64,000 bases of DNA, from contig WFVD01000020.1 in the NCBI GenBank assembly GCA_015491865.1, positions 1-64,000 on the forward strand, in the 5' to 3' direction. How positions within the stretch are numbered: the first letter of the stretch is position 1; the number at the start of each line of letters is the position of its first letter. Shown here in pieces: positions 54,723 to 64,000 of this stretch. Made by a program: the position numbers and the translations under genes. The notes beneath the pieces were generated by a model. The model was not told the origin of the DNA. It was given only the letters and a program-made list of their open reading frames with translations, and did not search any database. Origin of the DNA: Gammaproteobacteria bacterium (GTDB lineage Bacteria > Pseudomonadota > Gammaproteobacteria > SZUA-140).

Positions 54723-56540
54723 GTGATTCAGAACCTTCGCAACATCGCCATCATCGCTCACGTTGATCATGGCAAGACCACCCTCGTAGATCAGTTACTG
54801 CAACAGTCAGGCACCCTTGATAGTCGCGCAGCGCCAACTGAACGCGTGATGGATTCAAACACACTCGAAAAAGAGCGTGGCATCACCATTCTGGCAAAAA
54901 ACACTGCCATTAAATGGGGAGAGTACCGCATCAATATCGTTGATACTCCAGGTCATGCCGATTTCGGCGGCGAGGTTGAGCGTGTACTGTCGATGGTTGA
55001 TTGTGTGCTCCTACTGGTTGATGCCGTTGAAGGACCGATGCCTCAGACACGCTTTGTTACACAGAAGGCATTTGATCTTGGGCTAAAGCCTATCGTTGTG
55101 ATCAACAAGATTGACCGCCCGGGCGCGCGCCCGGACTGGGTACTGGATCAGACCTTCGATCTGTTTGACCGCCTGGGTGCGACCGATGAACAGCTCGATT
55201 TCCCGGTCGTCTACTGCTCAGGGCTCAACGGCTACGCCAGCTTTGATGTCGATGCGCGCGAAGGCGACATGACCCCCATTTTTCAAACAATCATCGACAA
55301 GGTTTCAGCACCTGATGTTGATTCCGACGGCCCTTTTCAGATGCAGGTCAGCTCGCTCGATCACAACAGCTATGTGGGCGTGATCGGAATTGGCCGCATT
55401 ACTCGCGGCAAACTTAAGACTAATACCCAGGTCTCCATCATCGATAACGAAGGCAAAACCCGTAACGGCCGTGTTTTACAGGTATCAGGCTACATGGGAC
55501 TGGAACGCGTCGAAGTACCTGAAGCAGAAGCGGGTGACATTGTCTGCTTTACCGGTATCGATGCACTCAACATCTCAGACACCCTGTGTGATCCAGCCTG
55601 CGTTGAGGCACTGCCGCCACTCTCGGTTGATGAACCGACCATCAGCATGACCTTTCAGGTCAATAACTCACCGTTCGCGGGTAAAGATGGTAAGTTTGTC
55701 ACCTCGCGTCAGATTCGTGAGCGCCTGCAGAAAGAGCTGGTCCATAACGTTGCGCTGCGGGTCGAAGACACCGAAGATCCAGACCGTTTTCGTGTTTCAG
55801 GTCGCGGTGAACTGCATCTTTCAATCCTGATTGAGAACATGCGCCGTGAAGGGTTTGAGCTTGGCATCTCTCGTCCGGAGGTAATCATTCGCGAAGTGGA
55901 TGGCAATAAGGAAGAGCCATACGAGCAGCTAACGGTCGATGTTGAAGAGAGTCACCAGGGTACCGTAATGGAAAAACTGGGGACCCGTGGTGGCGACCTA
56001 AAAGATATGATGCCCGACGGTAAAGGACGTGTGCGTATGGACTACATCATCCCGTCGCGTGGTCTGATCGGCTTTCGTACCGAGTTCCTGACCGCGACTC
56101 AAGGCAGCGGCTTGATCTACACCGTCTTTGACCACTACGGCCCACTCAAGAAGAATGAATTCGGCCAACGCAACAACGGCGTATTGATTGCTAATGCGGC
56201 TGGCAAGGCACTGGCTTTTGCCCTGTTCAACCTGCAGGAACGTGGACGTCTCTTTATTGGCCATGCAGAAGAGGTCTATGAAGGGATGGTGATCGGGATT
56301 CACTCACGTGATAACGACCTGGTCGTCAATGCACTAAAAGCGAAACAGCTTAATAATATTCGCGCAGCAGGCACTGATGAAAACCTGGTGCTAACACCAC
56401 CAATCAGGATGACGCTGGAGCAGGCACTTGAATTCATCGATGATGATGAGCTGGTTGAGGTGACACCTAATTTCACCCGTGTACGTAAAAAGATGCTAAA
56501 AGAGACCGACCGCAAACGGGCATCTCGCGCCGCAAAATAA
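54723..56540 (+). CDS. typA: Ribosome-associated GTPase TypA/BipA
   Basis: 605 residues, start GTG. A translational GTPase needed for 50S assembly in the cold and under stress. G1 AHVDHGKTTLVDQLL, the switch region KERGITILAKNTAI, DTPGHADFGGEVER and NKIDRPGARPDWV are clear, followed by EF-G domain II, III and V relatives and the specific C-terminal domain (IPSRGLIGFRTEFLTATQGS). It is followed by its own terminator. Confidence 0.97.
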   Translation: MIQNLRNIAIIAHVDHGKTTLVDQLLQQSGTLDSRAAPTERVMDSNTLEKERGITILAKNTAIKWGEYRINIVDTPGHADFGGEVERVLSMVDCVLLLVDAVEGPMPQTRFVTQKAFDLGLKPIVVINKIDRPGARPDWVLDQTFDLFDRLGATDEQLDFPVVYCSGLNGYASFDVDAREGDMTPIFQTIIDKVSAPDVDSDGPFQMQVSSLDHNSYVGVIGIGRITRGKLKTNTQVSIIDNEGKTRNGRVLQVSGYMGLERVEVPEAEAGDIVCFTGIDALNISDTLCDPACVEALPPLSVDEPTISMTFQVNNSPFAGKDGKFVTSRQIRERLQKELVHNVALRVEDTEDPDRFRVSGRGELHLSILIENMRREGFELGISRPEVIIREVDGNKEEPYEQLTVDVEESHQGTVMEKLGTRGGDLKDMMPDGKGRVRMDYIIPSRGLIGFRTEFLTATQGSGLIYTVFDHYGPLKKNEFGQRNNGVLIANAAGKALAFALFNLQERGRLFIGHAEEVYEGMVIGIHSRDNDLVVNALKAKQLNNIRAAGTDENLVLTPPIRMTLEQALEFIDDDELVEVTPNFTRVRKKMLKETDRKRASRAAK

Positions 56541-56561
56541 GCACTATTAACCCCGCTAAAC

Positions 56562-56595
56562 AGGGTTGCCGCCAGCAATGAAGGCAGCCCTTTTT
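56562..56595 (+). terminator. Rho-independent terminator of typA
   Basis: AGGGTTGCC (56562-56570) pairs with GGCAGCCCT (56583-56591, one G-T pair) and is followed by TTTTT. It is 22 bases after the typA stop. Confidence 0.82.
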
Positions 56596-56655
56596 ACATG
56601 GGAAACTGCCAGCGCTCTCAACCTACCCTCGAGCACAACCTGAAACTCCGCCCAT

Positions 56656-56685
56656 AAAAAAGCCCGCCATCAACTGAGAGCAGGC
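56656..56685 (-). terminator. Rho-independent terminator of fabA-fabB
   Basis: On the minus strand GCCTGC and GCGGGC pair (one G-T) around a 12-base loop and are followed by six T. It is about 40 bases beyond the fabB stop. Confidence 0.72.
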
Positions 56686-56725
56686 CTGTTATCTGTTTAC
56701 TGACCGGGCGATTAAAACCCAACAC

Positions 56726-57940
56726 TTATTCGAAACGCCTGACCACCAGTGTTGCGTTGGTGCCACCAAAACCGAAGCTGTTCGACATCACACAGTTCAG
56801 TCTCACACCGTTCTGGGTCTCACGCACGACCGGCATCCCTTCAGCCGCCGGATCGAGGTCTGTGATATTAGCCGATGCGGCGATAAAATCATTTTCCATC
56901 ATCAGCAGTGAATAGATGATCTCATTGACACCCGCTGCACCCAGCGCGTGACCTGTCAGCGACTTGGTTGCAGAGAAGGGAGGAATGTTGTCACCAAAGA
57001 CATTGCGAATCGCCTCTAGCTCTTTAACATCACCCACAGGGGTGCTGGTACCGTGAGTATTGATGTAATCGACCGGGATATCGACTGTCGATAGCGCCAG
57101 TTTCATGCAGCGCTCCGCCCCTTCACCCGAAGGGGCCACCATGTCGTAGCCATCTGATGTCGCCCCATAACCGACCACTTCACCGTAGATTCTGGCGCCT
57201 CGCGCCTGCGCCCTTTCCAGCTCTTCAAGTACGATAAGGCCACCCCCACCCGAGATCACAAAACCATCTCGATTGGCATCGTAGGTGCGCGATGCCGTCT
57301 GCGGCGCATCGTTATATTTTGATGAAAGTGCGCCCATGCCATCAAAGAGTACGGTCATGCTCCACTCAACCTCTTCACCACCCCCGGCAAACATCAGATC
57401 CTGTTTTCCAAGCTGAATCTGCTCTACCGCATTACCAATACAGTGCGCGCTGGTCGAACAGGCGGAGCTAATCGAGTAGTTGATCCCTTGAATCTTGAAT
57501 GCGGTCGCGAGATTCGCCGAGGTGGTGCTGCCCATCGTGCGCGGTACCATATAGGGGCCGACACGTTTTGCACCACGACTACGCAGGGTATCAACCGCGA
57601 GTACTATATTTTTGTTGGAGGCACCGCCAGAACCGACGATCAGCCCCGAACGAGGGTTTGAAACATCTTCTTCGGAAAGACCAGCATCTTCAATCGCCTG
57701 CTTCATCGCGAGATAGTTGTAGGCCGCAGCCTCACCCATGAAGCGTAATTTCTTACGGTCAATAAGTTCAGCCAGATCCAGCTTGATCGGCCCATGTACG
57801 TGAGAGCGAAAACCAAGGTCGGCATACTCTTCACTAAACTCAATACCAGACTTGCCACGGCGTAAGGAGTCCAGCACTTCATTTCTGTTATTACCAATGC
57901 TTGATACGATTCCGATACCGGTAATTACGACTCGTCTCAC
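56726..57940 (-). CDS. fabB: 3-oxoacyl-[ACP] synthase I
   Basis: 404 residues. It elongates acyl-ACP and is needed for unsaturated fatty acids. The active-site Cys is in [16 protein letters not shown], and the two catalytic His in [13 protein letters not shown] and [14 protein letters not shown]. Located 28 bases after fabA on the same strand, the classical pair that makes cis-unsaturated chains, which are also the substrate for the cis/trans isomerase at 14418. Confidence 0.96.
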   Translation of the reverse strand: MRRVVITGIGIVSSIGNNRNEVLDSLRRGKSGIEFSEEYADLGFRSHVHGPIKLDLAELIDRKKLRFMGEAAAYNYLAMKQAIEDAGLSEEDVSNPRSGLIVGSGGASNKNIVLAVDTLRSRGAKRVGPYMVPRTMGSTTSANLATAFKIQGINYSISSACSTSAHCIGNAVEQIQLGKQDLMFAGGGEEVEWSMTVLFDGMGALSSKYNDAPQTASRTYDANRDGFVISGGGGLIVLEELERAQARGARIYGEVVGYGATSDGYDMVAPSGEGAERCMKLALSTVDIPVDYINTHGTSTPVGDVKELEAIRNVFGDNIPPFSATKSLTGHALGAAGVNEIIYSLLMMENDFIAASANITDLDPAAEGMPVVRETQNGVRLNCVMSNSFGFGGTNATLVVRRFE

Positions 57941-57968
57941 TTAACCTTCTCCCGCTTGACGCTATGCC

Positions 57969-58484
57969 TCAGAAATTCTCAGTTGAGGTAAACAGTCCAA
58001 CTCGTAAATCCTTTGTGGAATAAATCTCTTTGCCGTCTACTTCCATCACGGCATCTGCAATCCCCATCACCAGTTTACGCATGATGACACGTTTCAGGTC
58101 GATCTTATAGGTCACCAGCCTGTTACCGGGGGTCACCTGACCGTAGAATTTAACCTCACCAGAACCAAGAGCCCGCCCCCGCCCAGGGCCACCCATCCAG
58201 CCGAGATAAAAGCCGACCAGCTGCCACATTGCATCTAGCCCAAGACAGCCTGGCATCACAGGGTCATTTTTAAAATGGCAGTCGAAAAACCACAGATCAG
58301 GGTTAATATCTAGCTCCGCGATAATCTGCCCCTTGCCATAAGTGCCGCCATCTTCGTTGATGGTGATAATACGATCCAGCATCAACATCGGTGGCGCAGG
58401 TAGCTGCGCGTTACCCGGCCCAAATAGATCGCCATTTGCGCAGCTCAGGAGTTCTTCTCTGGTGAAACTATTCTTTTTAGTCAT
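57969..58484 (-). CDS. fabA: 3-hydroxydecanoyl-[ACP] dehydratase/isomerase
   Basis: 171 residues from ATG 58484 (a GTG six bases earlier is also in frame). It dehydrates 3-hydroxydecanoyl-ACP and isomerises the product to cis-3-decenoyl-ACP, the branch to unsaturated fatty acids. The catalytic His and Asp are in [20 protein letters not shown]. There is no strong ribosome binding site. The leader on the same strand contains a terminator-like hairpin at 58556. Confidence 0.96.
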   Translation of the reverse strand: MTKKNSFTREELLSCANGDLFGPGNAQLPAPPMLMLDRIITINEDGGTYGKGQIIAELDINPDLWFFDCHFKNDPVMPGCLGLDAMWQLVGFYLGWMGGPGRGRALGSGEVKFYGQVTPGNRLVTYKIDLKRVIMRKLVMGIADAVMEVDGKEIYSTKDLRVGLFTSTENF

Positions 58485-58555
58485 TATCACTATTCAATTA
58501 GTCAACGCGTCGTTGCGTATTTAACTCTAAAAAATATGTTTATTGGTGCAATGTG

Positions 58556-58581
58556 AAAAAAAAGGAGCCTTGAATAAAGGC
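58556..58581 (-). terminator. Terminator-like hairpin in the leader upstream of fabA
   Basis: On the minus strand GCCTT-TATTC-AAGGC is followed by TCC and eight T. No minus-strand gene ends here; it is 72 bases before fabA. It could end a small RNA started near 58700, or act as an attenuator of fabA-fabB. The 58491-58843 gap otherwise holds an AT-rich stretch (58660-58700) and the promoters of fabA and gluQ, with no coding frame that I trust. Confidence 0.5.
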
Positions 58582-58843
58582 GCTAGATGTCACTGCTATC
58601 CTGCAAACTTCCGATCTTTAACGGTCAATCACCGCCAAGGAATCCCCCCCCAAACCACGCAACAATATATTATTGTTATTGTTTTTATAATATTGGGCAA
58701 AAGTATAGCGGTTTCCGATGCCAGATACCATCCGGATACCATGAAAAACCATGAATTCGTTCCGGCCAATTGCCATTTCATGGCAAAATAGACCATCTTC
58801 AGATAAGTTCTCTCAAATTCATGCTGATCACAGATAAAAAATC

Positions 58844-59779
58844 ATGAGCGGACGCTATGCCCCCAGCCCCAGCGGCCCACTGCACTTTGGCAACCTGCGC
58901 ACCGCACTGCTCGCTTGGCTTCAGGCGCGACTGACATCTCAGCCATTCATCCTGCGAATCGAAGACCTGGATCTGCCGCGCACCAGGCCCGGCAGCAGCA
59001 GACAGCTGATCGATGATCTGCACTGGTTAGGGTTCGACTGGGATGAAGGGCCCGATATCGGTGGTCATGCAACCCCCTACTACCAGTCGCGGCGCACAGC
59101 ACTTTATGAGGATGCGTTTGCACAACTGCTCGACCAGGGGTTGATCTACCCCTGCTACTGCTCACGTAAAGATATTCAACACGCCGCCAGCGCACCGCAT
59201 GGAGATGAACACGGGCTGATCTATCCCGGCACCTGCCGCGACATCAAACAGCGCGCCAAAATGGAAAAACGTCATCCCGAAAAGGTGGCCGCATGGCGTT
59301 ACAAAGTGCCCGCAGGCACGGTTGAATTTGAGGATCGTATCCTGGGCAATATCGCTCAATCACTCGACCGCGAGGTGGGTGACTTTGTGATCAAACGTGC
59401 CGATGGCCTCTTCGCCTATCAACTTGCTGTGGTGGTCGATGACGGGCTAATGGCCATTTCCGATGTGGTACGCGGTGCTGATCTACTCGACTCCACTGCA
59501 CGCCAGATCGAGCTCTTTGGCGCGCTCGGTTATCCAGCTCCTGATTTCTGGCATGTACCGTTGATGCTGGATGATACTGGCACGCGGCTCTCGAAACGCG
59601 ATGGTTCCGATTCTCTTGAAGCGTGGCAACAGCAAAACAAAAGTGCGGCAGACCTGATCGGGCATCTCGCCTTTTCAGTGGGGTTGATTGATGAAGAGCG
59701 AGCCATTACGGCGAAGGAGTTGCTGCAAAGCTTAACGGTTGATCTGCTGCGGGATCGGTTGATAGCATCATCACAATAG
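58844..59779 (+). CDS. gluQ: Glutamyl-Q tRNA(Asp) synthetase
   Basis: 311 residues. It adds glutamate to queuosine at position 34 of tRNA-Asp. The class I HIGH-like motif is PLHFGNLRTALLAW and the KMSKS-like motif is RLSKRDGS. The zinc site CYCSRKD…YPGTCRD is intact and the anticodon-binding domain of GltX is missing, both as expected. In many relatives dksA comes before it; that is not so here. Confidence 0.94.
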   Translation: MSGRYAPSPSGPLHFGNLRTALLAWLQARLTSQPFILRIEDLDLPRTRPGSSRQLIDDLHWLGFDWDEGPDIGGHATPYYQSRRTALYEDAFAQLLDQGLIYPCYCSRKDIQHAASAPHGDEHGLIYPGTCRDIKQRAKMEKRHPEKVAAWRYKVPAGTVEFEDRILGNIAQSLDREVGDFVIKRADGLFAYQLAVVVDDGLMAISDVVRGADLLDSTARQIELFGALGYPAPDFWHVPLMLDDTGTRLSKRDGSDSLEAWQQQNKSAADLIGHLAFSVGLIDEERAITAKELLQSLTVDLLRDRLIASSQ

Positions 59780-59803
59780 AGGTAGACCCTCTTCAGGGAA
59801 CTG

Positions 59804-59949
59804 CTGATTCATTGTCATAACAAAGCGTGAAGCGACAAAGAGATTGTTTAAAGCAACGCTCCATCTCACCTCAAGATTGTCTCGCTGAAGAATCTGGATT
59901 TCCACTCCGCCACCCTTTGCTCACTATCAGAGACAAGGCCATGAATCAG
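59804..59949. repeat. Dispersed palindromic repeat, copy B
   Basis: Bounded by CTGATTCAT (59804-59812) and ATGAATCAG (59941-59949), a perfect 9-bp terminal inverted repeat; 146 bp in all. It aligns with 992-1150 in the same direction. The inside has the GCGTGAAGCGACAAAGAGATTG and CTTTGCTCACTATCAGAGAC halves that resemble a decayed version of the common GTCATTGCGAGCG-type palindromic repeat. It lies between gluQ and trxC. Confidence 0.75.
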
Positions 59950-60048
59950 AGGCCCCTTAGGTCACCCAGGGAATAAGGCAGTTCACACTTGCAGATCTTC
60001 AAGCGCGCCCTTATATCACAGTAAACTAACACAGCGGGAAGATAACCC

Positions 60049-60495
60049 ATGAGCGATAAAACAAGGCTTGTTTGCCCTCAATGCAACACCATCAACCAGT
60101 TTCCAGCTAGTCGACTGGACGATCAGCCAAAATGTGCCGAGTGCAAAAGCGCGCTGATGCAAGGGGTGCCAATTGCAGTAAACAGTAACACACTGAACCG
60201 GCATATCCAGCAGAGTACAGTGCCGCTACTGGTTGACTTCTGGGCGCCCTGGTGTGGGCCGTGCAAATCATTCGCGCCGGTCTTTGTGAACTTTGCACGC
60301 AGGGCCGAGCCCAATCTACGCCTGCTAAAGATTGATACCGAAGCCAATCAGACCGCAGCCACACAATATGGGATACGCTCTATCCCGACCCTGATGTTAT
60401 TTAAAAACGGTAAAGAGCTAACAAGAATCTCTGGCGCGATGAATGAGGTGCAGTTACAGCAATGGGTTAACCAGCAGTTAGCTACCAGCCGTTAA
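60049..60495 (+). CDS. trxC: Thioredoxin 2 (zinc-containing)
   Basis: 148 residues. A thiol reductase of the cytosol with an N-terminal zinc ribbon: C9-x2-C12 and C29-x2-C32. The active site is W68-CGPC-K in VDFWAPWCGPCKSFAP, and the cis-Pro is in GIRSIPTLMLF. In enterics it is induced by oxidative stress through OxyR; no OxyR site could be judged here. Its 3' end overlaps the convergent unknown gene by 18 bases. Confidence 0.95.
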   Translation: MSDKTRLVCPQCNTINQFPASRLDDQPKCAECKSALMQGVPIAVNSNTLNRHIQQSTVPLLVDFWAPWCGPCKSFAPVFVNFARRAEPNLRLLKIDTEANQTAATQYGIRSIPTLMLFKNGKELTRISGAMNEVQLQQWVNQQLATSR

Positions 60496-61068
60496 CGTCA
60501 TTGAATAGTTTTCAAGCCATGCGACTACCCGCGTTGTTATCTTATCAACACTGCTAACGCGGTGTAACGTGACCAGCCTGGGATAGTTCATTGCCAGCTG
60601 CATGACGTTATGAATGTTATACCCCGCATGAGAACTGTCAGGGTTATAAAAACCCAGCACCGGTTTTCCCGCATGTATAAAACGCATCACATTCACGCCA
60701 GAGCCAAAGCCAGCCTCATCAAAACCAAAAATAGCCACCTTCGCCTCTGCCTGAAAACCCAGATCTCGCTCAAGAAAAAAGGCGGTGATTAACGCATCTT
60801 CATTTTCATACCGTTTTCTATTTTCAAGCTGCCAGCCAGGCCAGTCTTTATCGTACTGCTCAATCGGATCACACACCATGCGCGAAAATTTGGCATCAGC
60901 CATCTCGGGGAACTGTTTCCGATAGTAGTGAGCACGAGTGTCATAACCCAGGCCACTCGACTGCAACAGAGCCATTACCGCTATCTTAAAAGCCCACGTA
61001 GCATCGGTGGCGTACATGCCTTTGCCGCTCACATAACAGGGGATCATCGAATGAGCATTTATAGTCAT
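60478..61068 (-). CDS. Protein of unknown function, Rossmann-like
   Basis: 196 residues, soluble, no signal peptide. I do not recognise a named family. AKVAIFGFDEAGFGSGVNVM followed by RFIHAGKPVLGFYNPDSSHA looks like the core of nucleoside 2-deoxyribosyltransferase or TIR-like nucleotide-processing folds (strand, small loop, helix, then GKPV strand). The N terminus has MIPCYVSGKGMYATDATWAF and a helix-rich middle with many Tyr and Trp. The last 18 bases overlap the end of trxC on the other strand. No partner gene nearby. Confidence 0.6.
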   Translation of the reverse strand: MTINAHSMIPCYVSGKGMYATDATWAFKIAVMALLQSSGLGYDTRAHYYRKQFPEMADAKFSRMVCDPIEQYDKDWPGWQLENRKRYENEDALITAFFLERDLGFQAEAKVAIFGFDEAGFGSGVNVMRFIHAGKPVLGFYNPDSSHAGYNIHNVMQLAMNYPRLVTLHRVSSVDKITTRVVAWLENYSMTLTAGS

Positions 61069-61242
61069 GTTCTTATAACAGCTTCGCTAATATTGTCGCT
61101 GGGCGATTATGAATTCCGTGGAATCTAGTGGTCTGAGCCATTGACTTTTTAACAGCGCGACTGCGGCAGCTCAAGACTCCGCATCAACCAATGAATGATA
61201 ACAAAATACGATACACCCCCAGCTATTTTAAACGCATCACTC

Positions 61243-61269
61243 AAAAGCCCCGCCGCCGCTGGAGCGGCG
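61243..61269 (-). terminator. Likely terminator after cbpM
   Basis: A CGCCGCT/AGCGGCG stem (61254-61269), then GCGGGGC and TTTT on the minus strand, eight bases after the cbpM stop. The T tract is short. Confidence 0.55.
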
Positions 61270-61276
61270 TCTGGTA

Positions 61277-61591
61277 CTAACGGCCTGTGGCTGCTGCCAG
61301 TCTAGCTCGTAATCGCTCTACCTCGTCCAGCAACTCAACTGCAAGCGCTGCACCGGCGAGGTTGACACCCAGATCGCATTCAAGCCGTTGCACGATGCGG
61401 ACACGACGCAGACAGGCAGCACCAAAACGCCACTGCGCCTGCTTGTCACCCACTGGGTCGATAACACCCTCGTCGATTAGTGCCAATATCCACTCAGCTG
61501 GCTTCCCGCAGGAACGGCTGAGTTCATGTAGGGTAAATTCTGTCTTCTCATCGACGACGATACCGCTGAGAACTGTCTGTTTTTCCATCAT
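61277..61591 (-). CDS. cbpM: CbpM-like chaperone modulator
   Basis: 104 residues with a MerR-like helix-turn-helix opening ([20 protein letters not shown]) and a helical dimer end ([15 protein letters not shown]). CbpM binds the J domain of CbpA and holds it inactive. The ATG overlaps the cbpA stop (ATGA), the standard linkage. Confidence 0.88.
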   Translation of the reverse strand: MMEKQTVLSGIVVDEKTEFTLHELSRSCGKPAEWILALIDEGVIDPVGDKQAQWRFGAACLRRVRIVQRLECDLGVNLAGAALAVELLDEVERLRARLAAATGR

Positions 61592-62538
61592 GATACCCCC
61601 ATTGTCTCACGTGGATTAAAGGCCAGCCTGGTCGCCATCTCCTGGTATAACTCCCTGGCCTCTTCACTCTCTGCACTGGGAACAACAACGCTTAAGGTGA
61701 TATAGATATCACCCGGTGGTTTACCAGGAATGCCACGCCCTTTGAGACGTAGTTTATTACCGCTATTTGAACCTGCAGGGATCTTCAGATCAACATCTCC
61801 TGCCGGCGTGGGCGCCTTTACAGTGGCCCCCAGAGCAGCCTCCCACGGCGTAATCGGCAACTGCATATACAGATCACGCCCCTCAATGGTATAGAGTGGG
61901 TGAGGTTTGAAATGGACTTCCAGATAGAGATCCCCTTTAGCACCGCTACCCAAACCCGGAGCGCCTTGCCCTGCGAGACGGATCTGCTGCCCCTCCTTGA
62001 TTCCTTTGGGGATCTTGATATTGAGTGTGCGCTTGCGTAAGTGCAAGTGCCCCTCATTACCCACCTCTGGCGCCTGCAACACGATACGCCTGGTCGTATC
62101 ATGAAAAGCATCATTCAGGTCAATTTCGACCTTGGCGTGATGGTCCTGCCCCTGAGTTTTGGCATGAGTGCGGTGACTGTAAGAACCATGGCCTCCATGC
62201 TGGCCAAACAGCTCTTCAAAGAAATCACTAAACCCCTCCGCCTCTGCACCAGTAAAACCACCACCCTGAAATTCAAAGCCAGCATCCCAGTTAGGTGGGG
62301 GACGGAAATCCTCACCTGACTGCCATTCAGCCCCTAGCTTGTCATAGGCGGCACGTTTCTCCGGATCTTTCAGAACCTCATAGGCCTCACCCACCTCTTT
62401 GAAGCGCGCCTCGGCATCCGCCTCTTTACTCACATCCGGGTGGTACTGACGCGCCAGTTTACGATAAGCGCGCTTGATCTCATCCTGACTCGCATCACGT
62501 GCCAACCCCATCACTTTGTAATAATCTTTAAACTCCAC
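61588..62538 (-). CDS. cbpA: DnaJ-like co-chaperone CbpA
   Basis: 316 residues. The J domain has HPD in [20 protein letters not shown] and stimulates DnaK. A Gly/Phe/His linker ([26 protein letters not shown]) and two C-terminal substrate domains follow ([40 protein letters not shown]). There is no zinc domain, so it is CbpA rather than DnaJ. It can also bind curved DNA in enterics. It follows the periplasmic protease gene by 13 bases. Confidence 0.93.
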   Translation of the reverse strand: MEFKDYYKVMGLARDASQDEIKRAYRKLARQYHPDVSKEADAEARFKEVGEAYEVLKDPEKRAAYDKLGAEWQSGEDFRPPPNWDAGFEFQGGGFTGAEAEGFSDFFEELFGQHGGHGSYSHRTHAKTQGQDHHAKVEIDLNDAFHDTTRRIVLQAPEVGNEGHLHLRKRTLNIKIPKGIKEGQQIRLAGQGAPGLGSGAKGDLYLEVHFKPHPLYTIEGRDLYMQLPITPWEAALGATVKAPTPAGDVDLKIPAGSNSGNKLRLKGRGIPGKPPGDIYITLSVVVPSAESEEARELYQEMATRLAFNPRETMGVS

Positions 62539-62551
62539 CCATCATCCTCCT

Positions 62552-64000
62552 TTAGCGCCAGCTTAACACCACATAGCGAGGCATTCCCCGGTCACTCACC
62601 AGGAGTAGCACGCGCTTCTCTTTATCACCTTTGTTAATCGCACGTTTAAAGTCAGCGCTCGAGTTAACAGCCACTCGGTTGACCTGCAGTATCACCGTTC
62701 CGGCACGAATCCCACTCATTGCAGCAGCCGACCCAGGGTTGACGCTGGTCACCACAACCCCCTGGCCCACTTTAATATCATACTGGCGAGCAATATCTGA
62801 TGTGACTGTCTGTACGGTCAATCCTAGCGCATCCGCTGTCGCACTCGCTGCGGCCGCAACAGTCACTCCCTCTTTAAGATCACCCATCGTCACTTGCAAA
62901 CGTAAACGTTTACCGTTACGTAGTACCGTTAGAGTAGCACGACTACCCGGCGGGGTTAACGCAACCCGGTTGCGAAACTCGGCCACCTCCATTACTTTTT
63001 TATCCTGATAACGTAGCACGAGGTCTCCGACTTTCAGCCCCGCCTTTTCCGCTGGCGAACCTTCAGAAACCTGAGCAATGAGCACCCCTTTCTGCACCTC
63101 AATACCAAAGGAGTCGGCGAGTTCTGGCGTCATGTTCTGGATCACAACACCCAGATAGCCACGTATCACCTCGCCATTGTCGATCAGTTGCTCTGCAATA
63201 TTTCTGGCGAGGTTAACTGGAATCGCAAAGCCAACACCCATATAGCCGCCGCTACGAGAGAAGATCGCAGTATTAATACCAACCACCTCACCATCCAGGT
63301 TCAGCAAGGGGCCACCTGAATTGCCCGGATTGATCGCGGCATCGGTCTGAATAAAATCTTCATAGTCGTTGATTCCCAGGCCGCTGCGCCCCTTGGCGCT
63401 CACCACTCCAACCGTCAAGGTGTGGCTCAGACCAAAGGGATTACCCACGGCAACCACCCACTCCCCCACCTCAAGTCTGGCAGAGTCCCCCATCTGCAGG
63501 GCGGGATGCTCGCTATCTTTAATCTCGATTACTGCAACATCAGATTTGGGATCTGTTCCAGTGATCCTCGCCTCAAATTCACGCCCATCCTTGAAGGTGA
63601 CAAAAATCTTCTCTGCCCCTTCAACAACATGATTATTTGTCAGAATATAACTGGTATCTGAGATTATCCCTTTATCGACTTTAAAAACAAACCCGGAGCC
63701 TTGCCCCATGACTCGGCGCTCAGGTGCGCTTTGTGGTGGCCGCTGATCTGGAATTGCCGGGAACTGATCACCAAAAAACCGTTTAAACAGCTCATCGCCA
63801 AAGGGTGAACCAAACGGCAGCTGAGCCGATGGAACTGTACCACCACGCGCAGCACTCTCAACGCTAATAAAGACCACCGAAGGTGAAACCTGTTTCGCCA
63901 CCGAAGCAAAGGCCTTGCTGGTCTGACGCAGACTAGCAATTCCCCCCTCTTCTGCCGCCTGAAGCGGAGCCCATGTCAGTGAAAGCATCAGAAACAGCGG
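62552..64000 (-). CDS. Do-family periplasmic serine protease DegP/DegQ (5' end outside window)
   Basis: The frame stays open through 64000; residues before the first Met in view (PLFLM) continue a signal-peptide core, so the true start is upstream of the window. The signal peptide ends near WAPLQAAEEG. The catalytic triad is H in LTNNHVVEGAEKI, D in DPKSDVAVIEI and S in NPGNSGGPLLNLDGEVVGIN. Two PDZ domains follow (GYLGVVIQNMTPELADSFGI; VVVTSVNPGSAAAMSGIRAG). It degrades or refolds damaged envelope proteins. The presence of cbpA-cbpM next door suggests a protein quality control group. Confidence 0.93.
   Translation of the reverse strand, partial: PLFLMLSLTWAPLQAAEEGGIASLRQTSKAFASVAKQVSPSVVFISVESAARGGTVPSAQLPFGSPFGDELFKRFFGDQFPAIPDQRPPQSAPERRVMGQGSGFVFKVDKGIISDTSYILTNNHVVEGAEKIFVTFKDGREFEARITGTDPKSDVAVIEIKDSEHPALQMGDSARLEVGEWVVAVGNPFGLSHTLTVGVVSAKGRSGLGINDYEDFIQTDAAINPGNSGGPLLNLDGEVVGINTAIFSRSGGYMGVGFAIPVNLARNIAEQLIDNGEVIRGYLGVVIQNMTPELADSFGIEVQKGVLIAQVSEGSPAEKAGLKVGDLVLRYQDKKVMEVAEFRNRVALTPPGSRATLTVLRNGKRLRLQVTMGDLKEGVTVAAAASATADALGLTVQTVTSDIARQYDIKVGQGVVVTSVNPGSAAAMSGIRAGTVILQVNRVAVNSSADFKRAINKGDKEKRVLLLVSDRGMPRYVVLSWR

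Overview
The window looks like a chromosomal segment of a gammaproteobacterium of medium GC. The order pncC-recA-recX-alaS-lysC-csrA-tRNA-Ser(GCU)-tRNA-Arg(ACG), the epmA-efp / epmB EF-P module, the fabA-fabB pair and CusRS-type copper control are all typical of that class. Quinone, 2-oxoacid:ferredoxin oxidoreductase and haem genes suggest a facultative anaerobe with a flexible respiratory chain. The species cannot be told from sequence alone.

Layout. (1) 1-0.8 kb: the end of an IS3-family insertion sequence that cut off the 5' part of a tyrosine integrase next to tRNA-Arg; this looks like the edge of a decayed genomic island. (2) 0.8-8.3 kb: the conserved tRNA/csrA/lysC/alaS/recX/recA/pncC block, all on the minus strand. 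(3) 8.4-17 kb: psd, a PilZ protein, the EF-P modification genes, a degenerate GGDEF-EAL protein and a cis/trans fatty acid isomerase. (4) 17-53 kb: a long accessory region devoted mostly to copper/silver handling. It holds two complete CusCBA-type RND efflux systems (one ending in a PII-like gene, the other paired with cusRS), a Cu(I) P1B-type ATPase with YHS and heavy-metal-binding domains, Met-rich and His-rich exported proteins, small YHS, DUF5676 and DUF2231 proteins and a MerR regulator. Set within it are a four-gene pyruvate-type ferredoxin oxidoreductase operon with an APC permease, a likely rhodoquinone enzyme (RquA), two haem c proteins and a glutamate dehydrogenase. kdsB and a glycosyltransferase are wedged in at 42.6-44.6 kb. 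(5) 53-64 kb: a second glutamate dehydrogenase, typA, fabB-fabA, gluQ, trxC, an unknown gene, and cbpM-cbpA-degP (the last cut by the window end).

How the parts fit. Two regulatory circuits for metal are readable in the DNA. A MerR-type promoter with a 20-bp spacer sits in front of the merR / Met-rich protein / P-type ATPase run. A CopR/CusR-like inverted repeat lies between cusC2 and cusR, and a near-copy lies upstream of a DUF1624 membrane gene 9 kb away. The ferredoxin oxidoreductase, the RquA candidate, the haem proteins and the glutamate dehydrogenase together suggest amino acid or keto acid oxidation linked to low-potential electron carriers; that link is inference. Two different short palindromic repeat families are also present (a ~150-bp element in two diverged copies, and one 140-bp element with IS5-like ends).
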